The notes beneath the pieces were generated by a model, which was not told where the DNA came from, searched no databases, and saw nothing but the letters and a program-made list of their open reading frames with translations. A program made the translations under genes and the position numbers. From contig CM012954.1 of NCBI GenBank assembly GCA_000181795.3, positions 10,716,067 to 10,780,066 on the forward strand: 64,000 nt of DNA, in the 5' to 3' direction. Of this stretch, positions 10,804 to 25,800 are shown piece after piece; within the stretch, counting starts at the first letter, position 1; the number at the start of each line of letters is the position of its first letter. Source of the DNA: Trichinella spiralis. Taxonomy: Eukaryota > Nematoda > Enoplea > Trichinellida > Trichinellidae.

Positions 10804-13800
10804 TGAAACGTCAAATGAACAGCCAACTGGGTTCAGGAAGCAGACGTTCAGATCAGTTCAAAAATCAGCCAATCAAATTGTTCCGTCACATCCGATTGGA
10901 TTGGAATCGCGTAGTGGAAAGTGATCACCTTTTCAAGTGACAATTTGCAGTTGTCACGAACTGCCATAACTAGCCAATAATAAGTAGCCGATCTGGGTAG
11001 TTAAATAGTCCACAAAAATATTATCGCCATAATTTTTTGTTCTGGTTATGCTGAGGTTCTCCACGCTTCTTCTTTTCACCGTTTCCGCTGAAAATCTTTT
11101 TTCCATCTTTTGCCCAGGCTTACATCCGTATGTTTTTCCTTTTGATACTTTTCACAGTTGCTATGTGTGAAATAAGATAAGCTAGAGTTATCTGGTCAAC
11201 AAGCTGCGAACAATTTTGATAAATGGCACAACTCTGACCGGCCACCAAGAAATTGAACAACAACAACAACAAACCTTTCAGATACCGTGTTTATGCCTAG
11301 AATAAATGGCGGCAAATGTGCTTGGGAAAACACGCGTCTGTTTCAAACTGATCGACCAAAGCGTGCCAAACAACAGCAAGTGTTGGTGAACAATTAAAAC
11401 TTCAATACCGCGCCTATTTTTCTGGAAGCTGCAAAGAAAAAGATATCATCTTCTTTACCATCTACTCACCCTTGCCTACTTGTTTGACACGGCCGTTCAA
11501 TCTTCAAACACCTACCTCTCTTTACACTTGTTTCACACAACCAAACACCTTTCACTATAAAATGATTAAGATAATTTTTTTAATTGGAAAACATTTTTCC
11601 AATTTTTTTCAACAAATAACATTGATATTCATCACTTACTTTGCAAATAAATGTTCTTCAAAAGCACAATAATGAAATTTTACCTACTATTTGTATACGG
11701 ATATTTATTTTTTTTCATCACACTAATAATGTTGTTCAGAACAAAAGTAAAAAGGTTCAAAGATGATTAAATCATTTGAATTCAATAAATATTCATTTTT
11801 TTCATTTTACCAGTCATTCATTTATTGATATATTCCAAATGGAGTGTGCAATTTGAAAAGACACTTTAAAGTAAGAATTAGAAAAAGATACTCATCGTCG
11901 AGTGTTGTTGAACTGTGAAAAATACAACGATGACAAAATTTTACAATGAATTTTCTAAAACAGAAAAAAAACTATAGTTCAGATAGATAGATTTCTTCTG
12001 CTTGAAAAGTATATATATATATATATATATATATATACTGCTTTGGTTGTTGTTTGAAAACATTAGCAATGGTATTTTTAGGAACGTAAATTTTTATTTC
12101 TCATCCATTTGAATGATGATAAATAGAATACAGTTGTCGAAGACGTTCAACGTTTGTGGTCCGGATAATTTGTAAATGGTTGAAACATGGCAACAAATGT
12201 GCTAGTTGCTTCGGCGAGGACAGAACACAGCTTTCATGTGAAGCAGCAAATGATAGATGACGGACAGACGCGGTGCAGTGAAACTTTCTCAACAAAGGCG
12301 GAAACGAAAGAAAAAATGAGAAGGGAAACAAGGAAAGAAAAAAGTTAAATGCTCGACCAAACTCTGTTGCTAAGCTATATACAACACGGCTAGCTAGCAA
12401 ATGTTAGCTAGCAAGCCAATATTGTGAAGTTCAACTGAGGATAGTGGTAGTGGTAGCAATGGAAGAAGAAGCAACAACAGCAACAGCAACAGCAGCAGTA
12501 GTGGTGCCAGTTTGTATAGAACCGTCAGCAGATAGAAGATCACGTTGCAATTTTGGAATGGCCGATCGTCACCTGTCGCTTACGCATTTACACCTCCCCA
12601 ATTTGTTGCCTCCGCGGTTCGTGTCCTTAAACTTCCGCGTATCGACCTATTCGCGGTGTTAAATTTCCTCCCACTATCACAGCAGACTGAAGGTCGCGAA
12701 AACGCCATCTTAATTATTTTTCACCTCTACCCAATCAATAATATACATATATATATATATATATATATTCGTGCTGTATGCTGTTTTCGTTAATTTTCTA
12801 TATTCTCCTCCCTCCTGTCTCTATCTTTTTCACATTCGCTGATCAAAGTTGCAAAATTTGCTGGCCAAGAAAACACGAGCTCACAATGTGTTCAGCTGTT
12901 CATGCTTTTAGTAGACAAAAACAAATTAAATAAATGGAAACAGCTTTCAAACAAATGGAATAAATAAATGCTTTTCGTTGCAAAAAAGAAAAAGAAATAG
13001 TGAAAATGAAAATTTCAAATTTAGCCAAATGCCAGACAGGCAGGCAGACAATTTGATGCATATCAGCAGCGTGCGATGCTTGTTGCCATTTTCAAATTTG
13101 CTACTTTCACTAATCGCACAGACACAGTGGCACCGGATAAAAGCACCAAGTGGAAGACAAAAATTAAATTTGTTTCTGCCGCTTGAATTGAAGATTGAAA
13201 GAATTTTGAAACATTTCCTCCACCATTGGAACAAGAAAACTTTTCAACTTTATAAAAGACGGAAATTGTAATTACCTTTAGAAAATTGCCAATGACCGGA
13301 AATGAAGCAATAAAAGTAATATATTTGAGAAAAAAAAGAAGCAAATTTTAATCGATTTACATAGGATAGCAGCTTTGAAAATGTTTGCTTTAAATCTATT
13401 TGAAAAAAGAATTAATTCATTTGGCAAATTTTCCCTCACCTGTTGATCTTCAGCAAACAAACGCAAAATTATTAAACATATATTCAAATATATTATAGAT
13501 ACACACAATTTGTTTCCTGTTGATTTTCATTTCAATCTGATTAGCACCGATTTAATTTACATACAAAATGTCCAATTCAACTGCACATCAAATTGTATAT
13601 ACCCAAATTTTTTTTCTAAAAACAAAATTTAACCAAAGCAGTCAACTAGCCTGTGGTAAGCACTACACACTAGCAGAAACTTTGCTTTTTACGTCAATAA
13701 AAAAATGTACACAAATTATGATAGAAAATAAAAATGAAAAAAAAAGAAAGAAAACATCATTACTAGTACAGTAGTGGTAGTAGCAGTAGTATTAAGTGAA

Positions 13801-13826
13801 TGAATGAATGAATAAATTCGTGAAAA
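10804..13826. other. Intergenic region with promoter-like island
   Basis: The block at about 12440-12680 is GC-richer, with (CAA/CAG)n-like sequence and pyrimidine-rich CTCC tracts. It resembles a promoter or 5' UTR, but no gene starts there that I can follow. (TA)n microsatellites lie at about 12009-12038 and 12745-12770. Open frames at 12101-12662 and 12978-13344 lack recognisable similarity. LYST terminates just to the right, so this interval probably holds its 3' UTR and the upstream region of the HLH gene. Confidence 0.4.
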
Positions 13827-16800
13827 TTAAGTGATTCTCAAAGCTCTTGACAGACGTTCCTTGAAATGGTTGGTAGCTGATTTTGCCGTATCAGCGTTTT
13901 TGTCCCAACAAATGATAGTGTTGTCGTTGAGCAAAGCTACCAGCTGAGAACAATTACAAGTATAAGCCAAACTGAAAACCACAACAACTTCGACAATACA
14001 AATGTAACAGAAAACTTAAAATTGCTGCTCGAATCAATTTTACCTGATCACTGGCCGTAATATTTCGTCACTGCGGAGTTCTTGAATCAACGACAACTTC
14101 CATCGATCCCAAATTCTATTTCAATATTAATTAAATTAAAATAAATAATAAAGTTGATTACTTGATTACTTGATGACGCCGTTTTGCAATCCCGCAGCGA
14201 TGCAATTAATTGACACACCTTCAGCCAGAGTGGACAACGCCAGACTGCAAATGGTCACACTCGAATGAACTCGACCAACAAGACGACCGTTGACAGTGTG
14301 CAGTATCAGTTCACTTCCAACATCTGACAAAAATATGAAACTACCAACTTTAAAACATGCATTGAAAAAAAACAACACATACCTTCATCAGAAACTGACA
14401 CAATGTCACACGAGCTACTGCTGCCGGAACTTATTGCACACAACGACAGCTTACCTTCGTGTCCTGTGAGTTTTCTGACGAAACAGAGTCTGTAAAATAA
14501 AAATGCATCAAATGATGAAAAAAAAAAGAAAATTTTTCTTATTATTCTTCTTGAATCTTCAACCTGTTCAAATCCCAGACGAACAATTCGCCGGCGGCAG
14601 ATCCGCTTACGATAATTCCATGCTCAGTCGACTGGGCTACTGTGGATACGGACGCCGAATGACCGTACAACGTTTTCAACACTGTGCAATTTGCTTGCAA
14701 ATTCTGCGACTGTAAATGCTATAATAAATGAACTGAAATTTCAAACGAACCAAACAACAACAACAACAACAACTTTTAGAACTAACATTGTCGTTTCAGC
14801 CTTTTCTTACCTTTACATTTGGAAAACAGTTCCACTTTAAACGAACAACGATCAACGTGCCCAAGTCGGTACCGAAGCAGAATACGGTCGTTTCGACAAA
14901 AGACGAATATGCAGTTACCTGTTTGAATTATTTTACAGTATGTTTTTGTTATAAGCAAGTAATGCAACAGAACAGAGCTGAATTGAATTGAATGAAAATA
15001 TTTGCTATTAAAGCGTGAATTATTGAAGAATGCGTGCAAATGTTGCAATCAAGTGTTAAAATGTACCTGAAAATCATAAGCGAGCATCAGGTCGTTCAAT
15101 TCGGATAAGTCGGATTCAGAAATGTGCCCGGCTGAAGTTGGCAAATGTTCAGATTTCAGTTTTATAACACAGTCGGCAAAGTCGAAACGCAGCGATACAA
15201 TCGAAACCAGCGTACGAAAACGAACCTGCTGACGAACACTGGAGAAAACTAAAGAGAATGGAAAAGAAGATTTTGATTGCAAATTCAAATTCGACAAAAA
15301 TCAAAATCATCAAATGCTTACAAGTACGATTGGGGTATAATTTGCAGGGGTAAACTGCGACAAGTGCCATTTTGTCGGGTACCAAAACCATATTGCCACA
15401 TGGAAGAATGAAAACATGCGCCAACTGGGATGGTGCATCAATAACAACAGTTGGTGCGCAAATTAACCGTGGTGCCTGACCTTCCGGGGAACCTACATAA
15501 TTACCCCACCGTAAACCTCGAGCTGGACAAAACGAGTACTGAAAAACCAAAAAAAACCAATGAATTGCATTTTTTGCACACATAATATGCATAATTTATT
15601 TACTTCTGACGTCGGTGGTGGTCTTGGAGCCGCTGCTGAAGCAGTGGTGCTATTGGAATCATAGTTGCTTGAAATCATGCGCGGGGGGTGTGGCTTGGTG
15701 AAAAGTTGCAAAGGGAGTTGGCCGAACGTTTTCACCATCGCGTGCAAAGCACTCGAGGAAATTTCATCGCCAAGTTCTTCAAAACGAACATTCTTCCACG
15801 ATGTGCACGGATGATAGACGTTGAACGCTTCAACGGCCGCCTGACCGCTCTGTCTGTAGCCGAAAATCAGATCGATCCAATGAGACAAACGTTTCGAAAC
15901 TGCGTCTGATTCAAGCGCTTGGCGATGAATCAAAACAAACAGTCGAGGATCTTTCTCTGGACACCAATTTGGCATAATTACATCATGTACCCGTTCACCA
16001 TTGTGCCGTATTCCCAAATTGAAATCTATAAATAAATAAATAAATACAAAGTGGAAATGATGATTATTGTTTTTGTTTATCGGATGTTTTTGTTGCTAAC
16101 TTTGCGTATTGATGAACATTTCGGGTAGAGTAAAAAATTCAGGTATCAATTCTTTGTTGTCACCTCGCCAATCCCAACTGGCCATGTTCCACGTAGTGTT
16201 GATGCTGTGAAATAGTCGATCAGGCATATCAAAAGTGTTATCTGAGAAGTAATATAAGAAAAACACTATTTATGAGAGAAAAGAAAACGAATAATACAAC
16301 AAAAAGAACCGTGATATTCAAGCGCCAAATTGCTGAACGGCGGTACACGGATCATGTAGTACAATACTACACCGCTGTTGGAATACAACGCACTGAAATG
16401 ATATGGTTCACTCAACGGGACATTTTGATCCAATGATGCGCTCGACAAAGCCTGAAATGAACAAAAATATCATTTCACTAATGGAAATGACAGGGACAAA
16501 TGGACAAATTTTCTCACCTCATATCGTTCACTGTAATAAGTTCGACTTTTACTGTTCTGTACGGCCACCGGCAAACTCAAATCCCTTACAAATATTTATT
16601 TATTTACATTTTTTTTGTTTCTAGGAGAAAAAAAATTCATAGATACCTGTACAAAGTAGGTTGCTTCAAATCAATGGTGTAGTTGAGGTAATCGTTCAAA
16701 ATGAACGGAAACACCGGATACTGAGTAATGTCGTTGAAAGTACGACCGGCCAATTCATTCAACGTTATTATATAGCTTAACAAAGAACGAATATGAAAAT

Positions 16801-19800
16801 TGGAAAATGCCCAAAAAATATTTTTGCAATAATAATAATATTCTCTCCTCACTCGAAATTGGTCATCCGACCAGATCGCCACGCTTCTGTGAACGTGGAC
16901 AACATTTGCAAAGATGCTTGTTGTTGAAGTGAAGGAGAAAACGTTTTCAAATGACCGACAGCTTCAGCTCGATTTGGCGGTGAATCGAACACGAACAAGC
17001 ACGATTCGAGCGTGTCAAAGAACATCTCCACCGCAGAGTCGGCGGCGTGGAAGCGCAAGCAGTTCAACGAAATCAACTGTGAATAATTCCAACTGGTGGA
17101 AACCTTCTTGTTGAGAGGGATACGTTTTTGCACTGTGCAACAGTTGTTGCTGAGGAAGTGGATTTTGTCACGATAGAGCAACAATGTGCCAGTTGCTTCG
17201 AAAAACAACGTCACCATGATTGTGTTAAATGAATGCAATGCACCACCTTCGGTATTGAAGGGCAACAACGTCGACGTGGCGAATAACTTATCCAACCAAA
17301 AAGAAGAACAACTCTTTATCGACGACCCTTAACAGATATATATATATATACATATGATAACAAACAAGTAGTGAATGATTGTCAATGCTTCTCATTCCCC
17401 CCCCCCCCCCCCATTTGACCCCTCCTTTTTTCAAATTTTAATTTGTCCCATAAATTTCAATTTAAAATTAACATATTGTGACGGTAAAAAATAGCCAAAC
17501 CTAGTAAGCAAATTAAATTTATAGTATACCAGTTTCTTGTGATCGGTAAAATTCACTGTCGTTGTCCATAACGTCGGGCGTGAATCGTACTCGACTGTAT
17601 CCCGGCAAATGCAACGGATCAAGAAACCAACGGTTTGGCCACTTTTTCGGTGAATAAAAAATTCCTTGTGGATGACACAAACTTTTCTTAAAAAGGAAAA
17701 AAAAACTAAAGTACGTGTATAATAAATAATTCAATTTTCAAAATTCAAAATTTTAATCACTTCGATAAATCTCCAATGCCAGAGGACATTTTCAGCAATA
17801 CGATTCGATTTGTGCTCAAATGACGCATATTCGGAAGCGATAATGTCGTGCATGTAAACGGTAAAACGATTCACATCCGAAGCTTCTTCATTGGTGCTGT
17901 GCAGTCTAGCCTGAGTTCCTTGCAAAACACGCTTATTCCGTTCAAACATACCGGACACCCAGTTGCACGTGAGATGGTAAAATTTCTTCAAACTAGACTT
18001 GGCCGGTGCAAGTTCGATCTTGCACTGACCAGAAGATGAAAGTTTGCTGGACATTGGGGACGCTTGTAAAAAATCCAACCGAAGAAACGCTGCCAGTGTG
18101 GCTTTGTCGGCTTCGGTCAGCGTTGTGCAGACGCTGAAATCGCAAAAAATATGCAACAGCAAATCTCGATATTCAGGTAGGGTCGACAAGAAAGATTTGA
18201 GCACTTCGCGTGCTTTCGGGTTCCGTTGGAGCTGCTCGACCATGACAAACCGTCTGGAACAGTCGCAACAATTTCCGGCCGTTTGTCGAAAATTTCCATG
18301 CAGTCGATCCCACAGTTGTCTGAAGGTGAGCAAAATTGACGGATGCACAAGGAAGACGAACAAATTTTTCACCAAAGCAAAAATTGCCAGTCGCTTCTTG
18401 GGTCCATTAGGTGGATCTTTGGTCAACAGAAAGCTGTCCGGTATCAGATCGATCAAAAAGCTAAAGTAGCATTGGAAAAGAAGAAGTTCTTCGTCGTTGT
18501 CGGGTCCAACGTTGGGCGGCATGAACAATATGAAATTGTTGCACAATTCCAAACATTCGACGAGACGATCTTCGAGTCGACTGGCCATGATTTCCGACTC
18601 GCCTGCTTCACCACTGCTACCTGCAAGCATCGCAAACAATACAACATACAGCCAACAGCAAAATGCTTTTATATTTATCCTTACGACGATGACGACGACA
18701 ACTGGTCGAACTTTTCCGACATTCCCACCGTTTCAGCCACGACACTTGTCGATACGTGGTCAACAGTTCACCGAGCAAATTTACCAGCTCATCCCGGATG
18801 AGCTTTTGCTTCGCAACTTTGCCACCAACATACAGTTGCAGATCGGCCAACATGAGCAATTCCAAAAAGCCCACCGCGGCGCTTTTGAACACCTGCTCTT
18901 CAGCTGACAGAAGCGCTTTGCGAAACATGCTAACGGCAAATCGTCGCCAAGCTCCACGAACGTCCACCATAACCTGCTGTTGTCGGTCTTCGTCTTTCTC
19001 AACACTGTTCAAGTGGTATAAAAAACAAATATGTAAATTTAATTTAATCTAAAATTCAATCCTCTAACTTTAAACGAGACAATTTCATCAAAGCTGCTAC
19101 TAAACAATCGGTCAAACCAACACGCCAAAGTGTGCTGGCAATTTGATCATTTTTCGAAATCTAAAAAAAAAATTTTTAATTTGTCTGAACAATAAATAAT
19201 TATGTATTATGAATAATCGAACCAACCAACCAACCTCAGTGAGCAAGTCGATCAATCTGTTGAAAGTTGTGCAGTCGACGATTGAACATTCGAGCTGAGC
19301 GACGAGAACGGACAACGCTTCCGTTTGAAATTCATCAATGGTCATTAAATTCGAAATGTGGTCTTGAAACAACTGCTGATCGTCGAATCTGAAGCACAAA
19401 TACCAACAAATCAGCAGCAATATATGCAAATTTGTAAAATAATTTCCATCCAAAATACTTGTTGTTGTTGTTGTTGGAAAAATAGCTTGTTTGTCCACCA
19501 AGCACCAACTGCAACAGACTGTTGATCACTGTAATCGAAGTTGGAAGTTGATAAAGTTGATTTCTCAACAAATCAAAACCTCTGGCATTGAGAAATTGTT
19601 CCTTTTGATCATCACTGAACCAGTGCAATGCAACGGCGAGAAGCTGGAAAATTTAAATTGTCAAAATAAATCAAAGAAAACAATTTCAAATATTCCACTT
19701 CGACTAAATAGCCGACAGTTTGCTGGTCGACTTGTTGTCTCAGCATCACAATCAAATATTCCCAATGGATGTCACAATTTGGAACATTGGTCAACTGTTC

Positions 19801-22800
19801 ACCCTTTTCTATATTGTTCATGTGAGCGATCAACAAATGAAGGATCTCTAAAAAAACAATTGAATTTTATAAATAAACAGTAAAAGTACAATAATAATAA
19901 TAATAATTGTGTATTTGTTTTGTACTTTGTAAAAATATTTCTTACCACATTTCAAGCGAACAAATGCAGGAAATGTTTCGATGCCTTTGGATGAAGGTCG
20001 AAGCGAAGGTTCTATTAATTCAAAGAACATTTTCCCAGCAGAAGCAAACAGTTGATATTTTGAACTATAAAATTAATTTAAAAAAATAAAAATATAAAAT
20101 GATAAGCAAAAATTAATCAACTTACAATACATCACTTATGGTAGTGTTGTGTAATTGCTTGGTAATGCTAGCTGCATCATACAAGTGCATGCTGCTCATG
20201 AATCCGCAATCATCTGTTCACAAAGTAAACAGTGTACAAATAGCCGAAACAAACAACATCACACACACACACACAAAATACCTTTGATCAGCAATTCATT
20301 TTCACATTCATCCCTAATTTTCAACAAACCATTCACAAAAGTTTCAATCAATGCTGAAAAAAAACAGTAAAAAAAAGACAACTATAGCAAAAAGTATTAT
20401 TCTTGTTGTAACGGATTCATTTACATAAATTGATCCAAGTGAACGCATTGCAAAATGGATATTGAACAGTGACGCGTGATGCATCGTGACAATAGAATAG
20501 AAATTCAATCACGACGGACACTTCGGTGAACCAAATTCCAGCACTAAGCACTGCTTGTACAACACGTGTAATTGCACTTATTAGAGAAGATGGAAAATCT
20601 TTTCCAGTAATTCGGATGTAGATCTTAAAATAAAAAAAATTAACAATTAACAAACAGAATAAAAAGAAGAAGAAGAAGAAGAAGAAGAGTGTTATTTTCA
20701 CAAAGATAAAATTTGCAAATTGTAAAAATATTACACAAATCAAATTCAACAGTCGTTTGATGAGGGAAAATTGATTGCAAATGGTGACATTTTCTGAGCT
20801 AGCTTCGAGCAAGTTAGCAAGCAACTGAAGAGCTTCCGCAAACTGTTCCAACCCATTACGCCACAGTTGGAAGGATGTTAACATTTGGAATAGAATTTCC
20901 ACTTCACATATCAACGGACATCCAGAATGAGAACAACTAACGCAGAGATCAAAAAGAGTCTACAAAAGCAAAAAAAAAACTGGTGAGAAATGAAAAACTG
21001 AATTATTCATTTTTCAACCAACTAAACAAACAAACCTTCACAAAATCAGAACCAACCGGAAATTGGCTTTCACCCGTAAAATAGCTAAGCATTGCTGGAC
21101 CGAGCATTTTCACAAATTCATCACGCCAAATCGGATTCCTCTGCACGCAGAGGACAAGAAAACGCAACGCAAAACTTCTGCTTTGTTCATCGATCGGTTT
21201 GTGAAGCACCTGAATAAAATCAACAATGATAACAAAAAAGAAATGCATATTCACAAAAAACATATAAACAAACAGGACAATCGATGATCACCTGAATAAC
21301 AAGATAAAGCAAAATCATTGCTGATCCGCAGGATTGCAAAAAGTTGTACAATTGTGTTGATCCGCTTGGATCGACAATGTCGATCAGCAACGTCTGCTGC
21401 TGTCTGTCACTTAGAGTGGTGTCGTCGTGATCAACAACGACATTACACAGGCAATTCAACGCATACCGTTTGCTGGGATATGCGCAAAATTGAATCATCT
21501 TCTGACCGGTCATTACCGCAACTAAACGTTCGGACAGTCGAATCAGCGCATCCTCATCGTCGAAAAGAGAATATAATTTTCTCTTCGATGAACAATACAA
21601 ATTCAAATTCAACAGTTCACCATTTTCATTCAACGCTAAATTACATCTACGCGGACCAAGCTCATACAACAGTGTACAATAATTGTCAGAAAGACATTCT
21701 ACAAAATCAAAATATTAATGTATTGCATGAATAAAATATTTTTAAAAAAAACAATTAGAAACCATTAAAAACATTTATGCTGGCAACGTGTCCGAAAAGT
21801 CGAAACAATTTTCTACGGCTGAATAAAGCGATGGCATAATGACGAAATGCATCAGTACCATCTTCTACGCCTTGTTCTTCTTGTTCTTCTTCTTCATCAT
21901 CATCATCTTCTTCTTCTGCATTCCAGTGTGTTTCTCGACGAAATATTCTGCTATCATTAAAATTTAGCTATAAAAGACAACACACAAAAAATGACAAACA
22001 CATATGTATAACAATGAACGAATGAATACTTGAATGAACAATTTTTGATTCGCATATCTCATTTGTAGAAACAACAAACACCAACGATCCGCATGCAATG
22101 AACCACATTTATAAGAGACAACTTGTTGACCGTTGAAATTCAAGCTGAGAATCAATTCCAAACCTGGCAAGCCGACATTCACTGAACAGAGCAATTTAGC
22201 ATTGCCAATGGAAACAATATGCGCTTGTTCACGTCTTTTGCAGGCTTGGTTGAAAAAATTTCCAACGCTACCACAACGCAACCAAATGCCGACCGACAAA
22301 CCTTGGCGCATGTTGGCCCTTTTCACGTATTTTTTCAAATTGATCATCACCGGTGCGGATGTTTTCATACGGATCATTCGTAACATTGAAGTATAATAAG
22401 AAGAACAAGTCGAATTAAACGACAAATCCAACAATCTATAAATGAAAATAAAACATAATTTTCCCCATTATCATACTAAAAGAAAAAAAACTGTTGTCCA
22501 CTTGACTTTTTTTCACAAGCAACAGCCAATGCAGATGCCGTAGTTGAACAAGATGAATGACTGTGGTCGTCTGGCCATGGAAAATTTAAAGGCAAAAGAT
22601 ATTTCGGATCGAATTTACATTCTTGCAAACTTTGGTCCAATATTCGAAGTAATGTCAGCTGATCAGTAGAATAAGTAAAAATTAATAAAACAAACAAACA
22701 AACAAACAAACATATATGCACAGTAATTAATTACAACAGTATGTGATCCGTATTGATCAGCAAGTTGAAAAGCTAGTCGAAGCCCGTTGTGGTCATTGGT

Positions 22801-25800
22801 GGATAAAAAAATCGTCAACATAGCTTCCAATATTGGTGAAACATGTTCTGAAAAAGATCGAAACAAAAACTTCATGTTCATTTAAATGGAAAAAAACATT
22901 TAAACAATTTCTCAAAACTACCGCATGTCCAGCATTGGGGAATAGTTTTCAAAATTGTCGTGAAATTTTCAATTGAAGTCTAAAAAAATGCATAACAATT
23001 ATTATAATTTTTTTTAAAAACAAATACAAAATAACAATATCCGTTTTATTTACCGGATGTTCGAGTAGAGTTTTCATCATCGTCGGGTAACGAACGCAAT
23101 AACGCTGTAGGCGTTGGAAAAATTTCCCCACATTTTCAATGCCACGTTTCAACAGACCGGCAACTATGATAATTGACCACTGGCCAATGGCTAGTGAATA
23201 TTTTTCAATTGAATACGAATTTCCAACAGTTTGCAGTGCTGTTTCTGCAAATTGAATTTTTCATCACAAAATTGTTGAACAGAAACATTAGAAAAAAAGA
23301 ACCTTTCGCAGATGAATAAGATACACAACTGTACGCAGCTACATCTTCTTCACTTTGCGTACTCATGTCCGAAGAACTGAAAATTAATGATTAATTGTTT
23401 AAAGTGAAAAAAAAATATTTTTTTTCATTTAATTTCGTTTCTTTTGCCTGTACCTCCCCGAGTCGACTTTTATTGGATCGAGTAAATTTCCAGATTCAGC
23501 TAATTGAACAGCAACAAATGTTCGCAAAAGTATCTCGGCGACTGCCAATAAATTGTTGGGATTTCGTTCCGCTAAATCTCCCATCAATTGATTCCTCACT
23601 CGACAAAAAAATGTGTTAGCCTATCAGAAAAAAAACAAATTAAATAATAAAGTAAAACCATGAATACAATGGATCGGTTTACAATTTTCGAATCAGCCGG
23701 TGTAATGGAAGCGCAAAATCCGACCGTAATGTAAAGGAGATGTTCAACGTAGGAGAAAAATGTCGCATCCAAGTCGAGCCGACGACGAGTCGAATAGTGA
23801 ATAACCGATGCAACAAGACCGTGGATTAATTCCACACCGCCACGTTGGCAAAATGAGACGGCAAAGTGGGGCAGGGGCCAAAGTCTGGAACAGAGATACG
23901 TGAGACGGGCCGGGGCGCTCCAGAATGTCACTCGGTCGTTGCAGTTGTCCATAGCCAGCAGACGAACGTCGCTGATCACCAAATTCAACACCCGGATCGT
24001 CTGCATCAGTATCCGATCAGAAATGGAAACCAAATGGGGTTCTTGAACGTGACGTTCGACTCGAGCAGCTTCGATCAGCAATTCGGCACTGACCAAATCG
24101 AGCTCGATCTCACGAAGATGCGATTCGAACAGTTCGAAATGTTCCACCAGAGTGGGATAATTTGAGGCGGTTATTGTCGTCGAACAGAGTCTGTACAACG
24201 CCCTGACCAGTCGAACTGGGAAATTGTCGGTCCGGCATGCGTTTAACAGCTGAGGCAGAGCAAAGCCGGCGAACAATTGAGCCTTGTAGTCCGAAGTGAG
24301 CTTGCTAGCCGCTTCGGTGAGCAGGTTCAACAAAGGCAACTGTTCGCACAAGTTGAGCTGGTCGAACAATTGACCAAACGAGCTGGCCAAATCGAAACGT
24401 TCACAGTCGTTCCACAAAGTGTTGTTGGACCGCTGCTTGAGCAGTTTGCCGAATATGCACCGCCTCAACATGCGACGATCAACTGCGGAACCGCACCGTG
24501 GAAGCATTTCGACCAGCAAATCCAAATAGCGCACCACACCAGAGCAAGAGCACGACTGGAATTCGAACAACGCCCGGATCATGTGGAAACGGTCGTCAGG
24601 GGTGTTGTCTCGAGTTCGACGAACCAATTCGAACATGATCTCCTCGATTCGGAGAATTACACAACAACTGCCGACCGCAGTGATGCAGTCGGTAGATTCT
24701 TCGGCCACCGTCAACAGACCACAGGAGATGTGCTTGGACTTCGAACACCAGCCCTGGTGTTGGGTGAGTCGATTCAACTTGAGCAGACGGTCGACAATGG
24801 CCACCAACGCGTCGCGAAAATAGCGGTTCCAAGCGTCTAAGCTGGACAGCAAACGTGGAACGTCAGACGACACCACTTGCGACGGTATGTCGAGCAACAT
24901 CCGACTGCTCAAACTGCTGTCGATCAGGTCGACCAACGCCGGCATACGGTCGCCAAGGTGGCGTTGGGCGGACATTTGGAAAATCAGAATCAACAAATTG
25001 TCCACCACTGCACGGCAAGCTGTAAAAATCACATCCGACAGCAGTTCACTTTGATCAGCGGCTGTCGACGGGATGCAATTGTGCAACTGATCGACCACAA
25101 TACACTGCAACAATTTCCACACGAAATTGTTCACTTGTTGAGCAATTCGAATCGACGGAAAATAATAATCCCCGCTAACCGGCATCCAGCTGATCAGCTT
25201 GCAAACGAACCGCACAAGCCACAGATAACCGTCCATATGGTGCAATTCAGACAATACACCGCACGACTGAAGAATCCACTCTGTACAATCATGAATAATT
25301 GTCAACAAAATCGCATCCTCTGCCGAACACCAGTTTATGCATCTAGCCAGCAGGTTCAACAGAATACAACAAGCCGTCTGCTTGTCCAACTGGTCAAACG
25401 AACACGACTGAAACTGTCTACATTGCCTTCTCAGCTGCCGACCAATTATATTCGTCAAATCGGCTGCGTGGAATATTACACTGCTGTCCCAGAGAAAACC
25501 ATCCGAATCTTCGACGAACCAATACCAAAGGTTCGTTTCCAAACATGGCTGACTGGACGAATCATGCTTCGTCCTCGACATACGACTATGTGGTGGTCCT
25601 CCTGACTCTGAAAACAAAATCCAGTAAAAATAACCCCAAAACCGAAAGAAATCAATCATCATCTATCTATCTATCTATCTACACTCCTTACCACTGACAT
25701 CACCGGAACTGGTGGATGTGCAATACAACGGTTTCCAAATGTTGCTTTGTCGTTCGTTTGAAAAATTGCTGTCATCCAAACACATTCGACGAGAACGTTT

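Noticed and set aside
14503-14715. 70-codon plus-strand frame
   Set aside because: Antisense of a LYST WD40 exon (14709-14564) that reads ELFVWDLNR in the correct frame.
20662-20690. (GAA)n tract, with a similar one near 34745-34772
   Set aside because: On the sense (minus) strand these are (TTC)n pyrimidine tracts inside introns of LYST and SLC26; ordinary microsatellites.
24277-24840. 187-codon open frame on the plus strand (and several others, e.g. 24877-25605)
   Set aside because: Lies antisense inside the large LYST exon; low-complexity Gln/Arg/Val composition typical of a reverse-strand shadow, with no family similarity.
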